Source of the DNA: DAOUAJ01 sp034433615
Lineage (GTDB): Bacteria; Chloroflexota; Anaerolineae; DUEN01
Direction: 5' to 3'
Assembly (NCBI GenBank): GCA_034433615.1
Contig: DAOUAJ010000298.1
Coordinates: forward strand, 1-6,028
DNA: 6,028 bases
The notes below the pieces were generated by a model. That model was not told the origin of the DNA and searched no databases. It saw nothing but the letters and a program-made list of their open reading frames with translations. This document shows, in pieces, positions 1 through 5,834 of this stretch. Each line of letters starts with the position of its first letter. Position 1 is the stretch's first letter. The translations under genes and the position numbers were made by a program.

Positions 1-168
1 ACGGCCGCCTTTGACTGGCTGGAAAGCCGTTGGGGGTTCGGGCGTGGATGTTCCTGCACCGGCTGCGGCTGTGGTATCTTGATCCTGATCATCTTCATCG
101 TGCTTTCCTGCGGCGTGGTTTTTAATACTGACTGGACCCGCCTCAGCATTGGAGGGCTCTTTTACTGA
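1..168 (+). CDS. C-terminal fragment of an unrecognised Cys-rich single-helix membrane protein
   Basis: An open frame enters from the left edge in frame 1 and stops at TGA 166-168, giving 55 residues; the start lies outside the window. The visible part begins TAAFDWLESRWGFGRG, then has a Cys/Gly cluster C17-S-C19-T-G-C22-G-C24 (pattern CxCxxCxC). A hydrophobic stretch of about 16 residues (26-41, ILILIIF... to VVF) follows, long enough for most of one membrane helix and containing a fifth Cys (C37). A short tail ends in GGLFY. I do not recognise the family. The cysteines could bind a metal, form disulfides or be lipidated; nothing in the fragment decides this. The terminator-like hairpin 29 nt after the stop supports this being the true end of a gene. 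Reading the frame as coding rests on the sensible membrane-protein composition, the lack of stops and that hairpin. Confidence 0.6.
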   Translation, partial: TAAFDWLESRWGFGRGCSCTGCGCGILILIIFIVLSCGVVFNTDWTRLSIGGLFY

Positions 169-197
169 ACGATCATCGAAGGGCCGTGCACCGGGCC

Positions 198-268
198 ACA
201 AAAGCCCTCTGTTGATGCTGAGGCCGACAGGCTCTGACGAACCTGAGGCTCCGACAGGGGGCTTTTGT
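198..268 (+). terminator. Long hairpin, probable intrinsic terminator of the upstream membrane-protein gene
   Basis: The arms acaaaagccctctgttg (198-214) and cgacagggggcttttgt (252-268) pair over 17 positions with two G-U pairs and no mismatch. The descending arm contains a cttttg run and is followed by tattt. The stem starts 29 nt after the stop at 168 and ends 120 nt before the next start. The left arm begins with an A-rich run, so the structure could also end transcription from the other side. The 37-nt loop is unusually large for an intrinsic terminator and holds a repeated sequence (ctgaggccgacagg at 218-231 and ctgaggctccgacagg at 243-258, the second overlapping the stem). Terminator function is inferred from structure and position. 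Confidence 0.6.
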
Positions 269-388
269 ATTTGACCCGGCAGCAAGCCTGTTGACTCTGA
301 AACTTTTCGGTCGGGCCGGGCGTTTTAAAGATGTGCTCAATACACCTTCCTTGGAGATTCTTCAGGTTTGAAGTGAAGGGGTACCCGT
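269..388 (+). other. Intergenic leader before the penicillin-binding protein; no clear promoter
   Basis: This 120-nt stretch between the hairpin and the start at 389 must hold the promoter if the penicillin-binding protein is transcribed alone. TTGAC occurs at 271 and 291, but no TATAAT-like hexamer follows at 16-18 nt. The AT-richest segment (gttttaaag, 322-330) sits too far from either one. No riboswitch-like or operator-like symmetry was seen. Confidence 0.3.
375..381 (+). promoter_or_regulatory. Ribosome binding site of the penicillin-binding protein
   Basis: The purine run GAAGGGG ends 7 nt before the ATG at 389. It supports that start over the internal ATG at codon 15 (431-433), which would also cut away half of the N-terminal hydrophobic segment. 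Confidence 0.6.
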
Positions 389-3022
389 ATGTGTCGCTTG
401 AATCAGACAGTCTGGTTGTGGTTCATAGCCATGTTGCTGGTTTTTGGTCCTCTGATCTCCGCCTGCAGTAGACTCGCTCCGCCGTCTGCTCAGGCCAGCT
501 CGAGCCATTACCTGGCGGCTGCCGTCGAGTCATACATGGCAAACCTGCCTGGCCTTTCTCCCAAGCTTTTCCTCACCACGCGGGTGTATGACCGTAACGG
601 CGTCTTGCTGGGCGAGTTCTGGGATGAAGGGCGCCGTTATTGGGTCTCGTTGGATCTTATCGCGCCTGCCCTGCGCCAGGCGACGATCGCGACCGAGGAC
701 AAGACGTTCTATACCAATCCGGGCGTGGACTGGGCAGCCATCGCCCGCGCGGTGTTCCAGAGCACCAGTAAGGGAGAAATCGTCTCCGGCGCTTCTACCA
801 TCACCCAGCAGTTGGCCCGCAACATCGCCTTCAGTTATGAGAAACGGATTGAGCGCTCTCTGGATCGCAAAGTGCAGGAGGCGGCGCTGGCCCAGGAGCT
901 GACGCAACGTTTCTCTAAAGACGAGATCCTGGAGATGTACCTGAATGTGGTCAACTATGGGCACCTGGCGTACGGCGCTGAGGCGGCCGCCCGCACCTAT
1001 TTCGGCAAGTCGGCAGCCGACCTCAGTCTGGCAGAGAGCGCGCTGCTGGCCGCGCTGCCCCAGGCGCCTCGCGACCTGGATCCGCTGGTGTCGGGAAACC
1101 TGGAGCGGGCCAAGGCGCGGCAGGGGTTGGTGTTGGCGCTTATGGCGCGCAACGGTGTCATCACGCCGGAGGAGGCTGCGGCCGCCTACTCCGAGCCGCT
1201 ACACTTCCACTCAACAGAGGCACCCCCGGTGGCACCACACTTTCTGGTCTATGTCCGGCAGCTTCTGGAGGCCGAATACGGCAAAAACGTGGTCGCTCGC
1301 GGTGGCCTTACGGTGATCACCACCCTGGATGCCCGGGTCCAGGAGATGGCTCAGAGGATTGTGCGCAGCCAGGTGGAGAAGGTGCGTGATCAGTACAACC
1401 TGACCAACGCGGCCCTGGTGGCTCTGAAACCCAGGAGTGGGGAGATTCTGGCGATGGTGGGCAGCATTGACTTTTACAGCCAGGACATTGACGGCCAGGT
1501 TAACGTGGTCATCCGCCCTCGCCAACCCGGCTCTGCCATCAAGCCTGTCCTCTATGCCCTGGCCTTCACTCGCGGATTCAGCCCGGCCAGCCTGCTATGG
1601 GACGTGCCCAGCCAGTTCCCCCTGGATGATGGCAGCGTATACGAGCCGAAGAACTACGACGAAAAGTTCCACGGGCCAGTGCGGTTACGCCAGGCGCTGG
1701 CCAACTCCTACAACGTGCCCGCCGTCAAACTGCTGGATCGGGTCGGCGTGCCGGCCATGCTGGAGATGACACATGCGATGGGCGTGCAGGGGCTCGATCA
1801 GCCTCCCAGCCACTACGGATTATCCCTGACGTTGGGGGGCGGGGAGGTGACACTGCTGAGCTTGACGACCGCCTTCGCCACACTGGCCAACGGCGGCGGC
1901 TACGTGCCGCCGGTTGCCATCCTCAGTATAACCGATAACACAGGGCGAACAGTGGTCCACTACGAACCGCCACTGCCTCAACCCGTCCTTGACCCACGGG
2001 TCGCCTATCTGGTGACCTCGATCCTGTCTGACAACGAGGCGCGTACCCCTATGTTCGGCGCCAACAGCCCATTGCGCCTGAGCCGCCCCGCCGCGGCTAA
2101 GACCGGCACCACGACCGATTGGAAGGACAACTGGACGGCAGGTTACACCCCATACCTGGCCGTCGGCGTGTGGGCAGGCAACAACGATGGGACGCCTATG
2201 CGTCATACCAGCGGCCTCACCGGCGCGGCTCCCATCTGGCACGATTTCATGGAGGGTTTATTTGCCGACCCCGCGCTGGAGGCGGCGATCCGCAACCCGG
2301 ATGAGCCGTTAGACTTCCCGCGGCCGGAGGGGCTGATCGAGGTGCCCATCTGTGATCTTTCATCGCTGAACTTCGGCCCTGATTGCCCCGCCACGCGCCC
2401 CGAGCTGTTCATAGACCCTGCTCGACCTGTCACGATTGGCCTGCCCGAGGGCAATATGACCGCCAACGTCGAGATGGCAGCCTCTGCTGTGATCACGGCG
2501 CCAGTTGATCCGGCGTGGACGGTGAAGCAGGTGGTGCGCCTGTCGCCTACGCAGTGGTGCGCGACCGAGCTGGGGGGAGAAACTTTGGCGGTCATTCGCG
2601 TGCCAGATGACCCGGACGAGGCCCAACGGGCTCAGGAGTGGGCAGCCCAGGCTGGCATCCCCGCCGAACCACCACCCTGTGGCAGCCAGATAACTGGATG
2701 GCCTGCGGGAGCGGTGGCCACAGCGCACATCGCCTCACCCGCGGCGGGCAGCCTGATCGCCGGACCAGTTGACATCATAGGCTCTGCCGTGTTCGATCCC
2801 CAAGAGTTCCAGTTTTACAAAGTCGAGTTTGGCTACGGCAGCAACCCGACTGACTGGATCACAATGGGCGACGTGCACTACAACCCGGTCGTCAACGGTT
2901 GGCTGGAGACCTGGTACGCGGATTCGCTGCCGTCCGGCCCCTATGCCTTGCGCGTGGTGCTGGTGAAGCGGGACGGGAATTTCCTGGCCACGGCCCCTAC
3001 ACCCGTTCAGGTCCAGCACTGA
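389..3022 (+). CDS. Class A penicillin-binding protein (bifunctional GT51 transglycosylase / transpeptidase) with lipoprotein-like N-terminus
   Basis: This 877-residue protein polymerises lipid II into glycan strands and cross-links the stem peptides on the outer face of the cytoplasmic membrane. Residues 8-25 are hydrophobic and end in a lipobox-like ISAC (Cys26), followed by a Ser/Ala/Pro-rich linker. The GT51 domain spans about 65-245: ATEDKTFY with catalytic Glu103, GASTITQQLARN (134-145), RKVQE with Glu164, and the KDEILEMYLN helix (177-186). Asn110 stands where EDxxFxxH usually has His. The transpeptidase domain (about 335-620) has the nucleophile motif SAIK (Ser382, Lys385), SYN (440-442) and KTG (571-573). 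A linker with Cys655 and Cys666 and a C-terminal domain (about 780-877) follow. That domain reads as a beta-sandwich like those at the ends of PbpC-type proteins, with Cys724 and Cys764 before it. All catalytic residues are present, so activity is expected. It appears monocistronic, with hairpins on both sides, and converges on the MoaD-like gene. Whether to call it PBP1A or PBP1C cannot be settled here. Confidence 0.95.
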   Translation: MCRLNQTVWLWFIAMLLVFGPLISACSRLAPPSAQASSSHYLAAAVESYMANLPGLSPKLFLTTRVYDRNGVLLGEFWDEGRRYWVSLDLIAPALRQATIATEDKTFYTNPGVDWAAIARAVFQSTSKGEIVSGASTITQQLARNIAFSYEKRIERSLDRKVQEAALAQELTQRFSKDEILEMYLNVVNYGHLAYGAEAAARTYFGKSAADLSLAESALLAALPQAPRDLDPLVSGNLERAKARQGLVLALMARNGVITPEEAAAAYSEPLHFHSTEAPPVAPHFLVYVRQLLEAEYGKNVVARGGLTVITTLDARVQEMAQRIVRSQVEKVRDQYNLTNAALVALKPRSGEILAMVGSIDFYSQDIDGQVNVVIRPRQPGSAIKPVLYALAFTRGFSPASLLWDVPSQFPLDDGSVYEPKNYDEKFHGPVRLRQALANSYNVPAVKLLDRVGVPAMLEMTHAMGVQGLDQPPSHYGLSLTLGGGEVTLLSLTTAFATLANGGGYVPPVAILSITDNTGRTVVHYEPPLPQPVLDPRVAYLVTSILSDNEARTPMFGANSPLRLSRPAAAKTGTTTDWKDNWTAGYTPYLAVGVWAGNNDGTPMRHTSGLTGAAPIWHDFMEGLFADPALEAAIRNPDEPLDFPRPEGLIEVPICDLSSLNFGPDCPATRPELFIDPARPVTIGLPEGNMTANVEMAASAVITAPVDPAWTVKQVVRLSPTQWCATELGGETLAVIRVPDDPDEAQRAQEWAAQAGIPAEPPPCGSQITGWPAGAVATAHIASPAAGSLIAGPVDIIGSAVFDPQEFQFYKVEFGYGSNPTDWITMGDVHYNPVVNGWLETWYADSLPSGPYALRVVLVKRDGNFLATAPTPVQVQH

Positions 3023-3038
3023 ACGATGCCGAAGTCAA

Positions 3039-3069
3039 GGTGCGACGCACTGCTCAAGTGCGTCGCACC
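3039..3069. terminator. Perfect 13-bp hairpin between convergent genes, possible bidirectional terminator
   Basis: The arms ggtgcgacgcact (3039-3051) and agtgcgtcgcacc (3057-3069) are exact reverse complements around a 5-nt loop. The stem lies 16 nt after the plus-strand stop at 3022 and 4 nt after the minus-strand stop at 3074-3076. Neither side has a clear T-run, so it is not a textbook intrinsic terminator; it may instead protect both 3' ends or act with Rho. The position between converging stops and the perfect pairing are seen directly; the function is inferred. Confidence 0.6.
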
Positions 3070-3073
3070 GTTA

Positions 3074-3337
3074 TCACCCACCGCTGATCGCTGGCAGGAA
3101 GTGGACTTCACTGGTCTCGGTCAGCCGATGACGTAACCTCTGCCGGCTCAACTCGCCATCCACCACGACAGCGATGCCGGGCCTGAGTCGATCCTCCTCG
3201 CACAGCCGCTCCTTGATGCCCGGATAGAGTGCATCCAGGTGTTCAAGCGCCTGGCGGACGGTCTCGCCCGGCACCGTCACCTTCTCCTGGCCATCGGTCA
3301 GGTCACGGAGCAACGCTGGAATCCAAACGACGGGCAT
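3074..3337 (-). CDS. MoaD/ThiS-family sulfur carrier protein
   Basis: This small protein of 87 residues is of the ubiquitin-like beta-grasp type. It starts with the hydrophobic strand MPVVWIPALLRDLTDG, has a helix region TVRQALEHLDALYPGIKERL (26-45), a strand IAVVVDGE (55-62) and ends SEVHFLPAISGG. The terminal Gly86-Gly87 is the hallmark of MoaD and ThiS, where it is activated by adenylation and turned into a thiocarboxylate that gives sulfur to molybdopterin or thiazole. Length and ending fit the family. The gene is last in an operon behind two molybdenum hydroxylase subunits, 113 bp after the catalytic subunit. This favours a molybdopterin role over thiamine, but that rests on context. It could also serve another sulfur-transfer pathway. 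No MoaE partner or activating enzyme is visible. The ATG is preceded by AAGGA at 8 nt. Confidence 0.85.
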   Translation of the reverse strand: MPVVWIPALLRDLTDGQEKVTVPGETVRQALEHLDALYPGIKERLCEEDRLRPGIAVVVDGELSRQRLRHRLTETSEVHFLPAISGG

Positions 3338-3345
3338 AGTGATTT

Positions 3346-3350
3346 TCCTT
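3346..3350 (-). promoter_or_regulatory. Ribosome binding site of the MoaD-like gene
   Basis: On the minus strand AAGGA lies 8 nt before the ATG (3335-3337). A site of its own suggests independent translation initiation despite the repeat array between this gene and the one before it. Confidence 0.6.
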
Positions 3351-3375
3351 GATCCAAGAGGCGCGGGGATGCAAA

Positions 3376-3460
3376 GACACGGAGACGCGGAGACCCGGTG
3401 ACGCGGAGAGCGCGTGAGTCTCTGCCTCCCCGCGTCTCCGCGTCATCGTGTCACCGCGTC
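3376..3460. repeat. Inverted pair of 8-bp tandem repeats (consensus GACGCGGA) between the catalytic subunit and MoaD-like genes
   Basis: Reading the plus strand from 3376, five octamers follow without gaps: gacacgga, gacgcgga, gacccggt, gacgcgga, gagcgcgt (the last is degenerate). Reading the minus strand from 3460, the same unit recurs: gacgcggt, gacacgat, gacgcgga, gacgcggg, then degenerate copies. The two blocks are therefore inverted. Segment 3376-3392 pairs with 3428-3444 at 15 of 17 positions, and 3397-3406 pairs perfectly with 3454-3463 as an alternative. The transcript could fold into a large GC-rich structure between the two genes. The array overlaps the last codons and the stop of the catalytic subunit. 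Such GC-rich short repeats are scattered in some bacterial genomes; whether this one is dispersed cannot be told from one copy. Confidence 0.8.
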
Positions 3461-5736
3461 ACCTTAGCCCACAATGCCTCCAAAACGCGTGGCGGTGACA
3501 TGGGTAGGACATTCATGCGCACACCCACAGCCCGGTAGATCGCGTTGGCAATGGCGGCTGGCGGTGGCACAATGGGGGCCTCGCCTACGCCGCGCACCCC
3601 ATAAGGGTGGCCGGGGTTCGGCACCTCGACGAGGACCGGTTCGATCATCGGCAGGTCCAGACAGGTAGGAATGCGATAGTCCAGGAAGCTGGTGTTGAGC
3701 AGGCGACCTTGGTCGTCGTAGACGTACTCCTCGTTCAGGCCCCAACCGATGCCCTGTGCCACCCCGCCCTGAATCTGGCCTTCCACATAGCTGGGATGAA
3801 CGGCGGTACCGACGTCCTGAACGGCCGTGTAGCGCAGGATCTGCACCTTGCCCGTCTCTGGATCCACTTCCACGTCCACGATGTGCGTCGCGAAGGCCGG
3901 GCCTTCCTTTTGAGCATGGACCGCCGCGCTGGCCACGACCGGGCCGCCGGTCTCATCCAATCGGTTCGCCAGCTCCCTGAAGGTGAGATGCTGGCTGCCA
4001 GCCGAGAAGACGCCATCGGCAAAGGTGACCTGATCGGGACTCACCTCCCAGAGTTGTGCCGCTCGCTCGATCAGTTGTCGCTTGAGGCTTTGGCCTAACT
4101 CGTAAGCAGCCCAGCCGGTGGCAAATGTCGTCCGGCTGCCGTAGGTCCCTTCGGTGTATCCCACAGAGTTGGTGTCAGCCATCAACGGCTTGACATCCTC
4201 GACGCGCAAGCCCAGCGTTTCTGCCAGTTGCATGGCGATGGTCGTGCGGGTGCCGCCACCGATGTCAACCGAACCTATGACCAGGCTGACCGTGCCATCT
4301 GTATTGACGCTGGCCGAGACGCTAGACTTGCCGCCGTAGTTGAACCAAAAGCCAGACGCCACCCCGCGCCCCCGGTTAGGTCCCACCAGCGGCGCTGTGT
4401 AGTGGGGGTGATTTCTGGCCATCGCCACCGTCTCCAGATAACCGATGCGGGGGTACACAGGTCCATCGGGCCGCCGATCGCCTTCCTTGACGCCGTTGAG
4501 CAGCCGGAACTCCAGTGGGTCCATTCCCAGCTTCTCGCAGATCTCGTCAACGACCACCTCGCAGGCAAAGGCAGCGTTGGTGGCACCCGGCGCCCGGTAG
4601 GCTGACGTCCTCGGCCTGTTGACCACCACATCGAAGCCATCAATCTGGAGGTTTTCGATCCGGTACGGAGCGAAGATGATGCCCATGCCGGCGTCCACTG
4701 GCGAGCCGGGGAAGGCGCCGGCCGCGTAAGCCAGGTAGGCTTCGGCTGCCGTGATCCGCCCGCTTTTGTCGGCGCCCATCTTGACCCGGATGTATGAAGC
4801 CGCCGTGGGACCTGTGGCAGCCAGAACTTCGTGGTAGCTCATGACCAGCTTGACGGGTCGGTGGCCGCTCTTCCTCGAGAGGAGTGCCGCTACAGGCTCC
4901 AGGTAAACGCTATTCTTGCCGCCGAAGCCGCCACCGATCTCCATCGGGATCACCCGAATCCTGGAGACAGGGATCTGCAGGATCTCGGAGACCTGATCGC
5001 GAACGCCGAATGCCCCTTGGGTGCTGCACCAAATCGTCAACTGTCCGTCAGTGTTGTACAAAGCCGTGGCATTCTGCGGCTCGATGTACCCTTGATGGAC
5101 GGTGGCGGTCAAGAATTCTCGCTCAACGATCACCGCAGCTTCTCGAAATCCCTTTTCCAGGTCGCCGCGTTTGTGTTGCAGGTGCTTGGCGATGTTACTG
5201 GGCTTGTCGCCCTTGCGGCCCATCTCGCTGGTGCGCAGATCTTCCAGCAGGATGGGGGCATTCTCCTGCATAGCCTCTCGTACGTCCAAAACCGGAGGCA
5301 AGAGCTCGTATTCCACCTTAATTAGCGTCAGAGCTTCTTCGGCGATGTGGGGACTGGTGGCTGCTACGGCTGCCACAGCATGCCCGTAGTAGAGCACCTT
5401 ATCTCGCGCCAGCACGTTGTTGCTCTGGTAGCGCAGGTTGACCGACGATTCACCCACGGCCGCTATCTTGTCGGCAATATCCGGCAGATCGGTAGCAGTC
5501 ACCACAGCCTTGACCCCGGGCAGCGCCTCTGCCTGGCTGGTATCAATGGAGACGATCCGAGCGTGGGCATGAGGGCTGCGCAGCACGGCCCCATAGAGCA
5601 TGCCCGGTAGACGGATGTCAATGCCGTAGAGGGCCCGGCCGATCACTTTGTCAGTAACATCGTGGCGGATGGGACGGGTGCCGATCACCTGATACGATCG
5701 TTTCTGATCTTTTGCATTGTTCGTAGAGCCAGCCAT
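3451..5736 (-). CDS. Molybdopterin-binding catalytic subunit of a xanthine dehydrogenase / CO dehydrogenase-family hydroxylase (CoxL/XdhA-like)
   Basis: This is the large subunit of a molybdenum hydroxylase, which inserts oxygen from water into its substrate at a Mo-pterin centre and passes electrons to [2Fe-2S] clusters. The 761 residues match the usual length of about 760-790. The N-terminal domain (about 15-150) has DVTDKVIGRALYGIDI and LRSPHAHARI, typical of the family. Cofactor-binding motifs follow: EIGGGFGGK (266-274), the active-site loop AYRAPG (379-384), EGTYGSRTTF (529-538), GQIQGGVAQGIG (653-664) and GVGE (716-719) with the catalytic base Glu719. The loop is not the AYxCSFR of form I CO dehydrogenase. 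The stretch DIGGGTRT (491-498) has Gly where many members have the Gln of a GQG motif. The substrate cannot be assigned. The gene follows the iron-sulfur subunit after 92 bp, fitting one complex. Its last residues and stop (KVTR, TGA) are written in the octamer repeat. Confidence 0.95.
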   Translation of the reverse strand: MAGSTNNAKDQKRSYQVIGTRPIRHDVTDKVIGRALYGIDIRLPGMLYGAVLRSPHAHARIVSIDTSQAEALPGVKAVVTATDLPDIADKIAAVGESSVNLRYQSNNVLARDKVLYYGHAVAAVAATSPHIAEEALTLIKVEYELLPPVLDVREAMQENAPILLEDLRTSEMGRKGDKPSNIAKHLQHKRGDLEKGFREAAVIVEREFLTATVHQGYIEPQNATALYNTDGQLTIWCSTQGAFGVRDQVSEILQIPVSRIRVIPMEIGGGFGGKNSVYLEPVAALLSRKSGHRPVKLVMSYHEVLAATGPTAASYIRVKMGADKSGRITAAEAYLAYAAGAFPGSPVDAGMGIIFAPYRIENLQIDGFDVVVNRPRTSAYRAPGATNAAFACEVVVDEICEKLGMDPLEFRLLNGVKEGDRRPDGPVYPRIGYLETVAMARNHPHYTAPLVGPNRGRGVASGFWFNYGGKSSVSASVNTDGTVSLVIGSVDIGGGTRTTIAMQLAETLGLRVEDVKPLMADTNSVGYTEGTYGSRTTFATGWAAYELGQSLKRQLIERAAQLWEVSPDQVTFADGVFSAGSQHLTFRELANRLDETGGPVVASAAVHAQKEGPAFATHIVDVEVDPETGKVQILRYTAVQDVGTAVHPSYVEGQIQGGVAQGIGWGLNEEYVYDDQGRLLNTSFLDYRIPTCLDLPMIEPVLVEVPNPGHPYGVRGVGEAPIVPPPAAIANAIYRAVGVRMNVLPMSPPRVLEALWAKVTR

Positions 5737-5745
5737 GATGCTTCT

Positions 5746-5753
5746 ACCTCCCT
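5746..5753 (-). promoter_or_regulatory. Strong ribosome binding site of the catalytic subunit gene
   Basis: AGGGAGGT on the minus strand is close to the ideal Shine-Dalgarno sequence and lies 9 nt before the ATG at 5734-5736, fixing the start of the catalytic subunit. Confidence 0.85.
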
Positions 5754-5771
5754 AAAGGTTCAGCTCTCACC

Positions 5772-5834
5772 GAGCGCTGACAGTTAATGGCTGATAGCTG
5801 ACGGCTGATGGCTGATAACTGCTGACCGCTAACT
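5772..5834 (-). repeat. Nine uninterrupted degenerate heptamers (about AGCCATC) between the iron-sulfur and catalytic subunit genes
   Basis: Read on the minus strand from 5834, nine 7-nt units follow with no gap: AGTTAGC, GGTCAGC, AGTTATC, AGCCATC, AGCCGTC, AGCTATC, AGCCATT, AACTGTC, AGCGCTC. The middle units are the most alike and the outer ones have drifted. The array fills most of the 92-bp gap between the stop of the iron-sulfur subunit and the start of the catalytic subunit, ending about 18 nt before its ribosome binding site. The first unit contains the stop codon of the iron-sulfur subunit. It resembles in style the heptameric short tandem repeats described in cyanobacteria, but no relation is claimed. 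Confidence 0.8.

Noticed and set aside
291..329. Possible sigma70 promoter with TTGACT at 291 and TTTAAA at 324
   Set aside because: The spacing is 27 nt, far outside 16-18, and no -10-like hexamer lies at the right distance from this or the TTGACC at 271.
389..3022. Inactive or degenerate penicillin-binding protein
   Set aside because: The SxxK, SxN and KTG motifs and both GT51 glutamates are intact and the frame is unbroken.
2899..3087. Small plus-strand gene across the end of the penicillin-binding protein
   Set aside because: It overlaps the conserved C-terminal domain in another frame, runs through the hairpin at 3039-3069 and has an Arg-rich composition typical of GC-rich chance frames.
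3376..3460. CRISPR array
   Set aside because: The units are 8 nt, contiguous and without spacers; the 7-nt array at 5772-5834 fails for the same reason.
4831..5325. Plus-strand frame of 164 codons inside the catalytic subunit gene
   Set aside because: It is antisense to a strongly conserved protein and has no recognisable domain. Long antisense frames are expected in GC-rich coding DNA.
3451..5736. Form I aerobic CO dehydrogenase (coxL)
   Set aside because: The diagnostic AYxCSFR active-site loop is absent; the loop reads AYRAPG.
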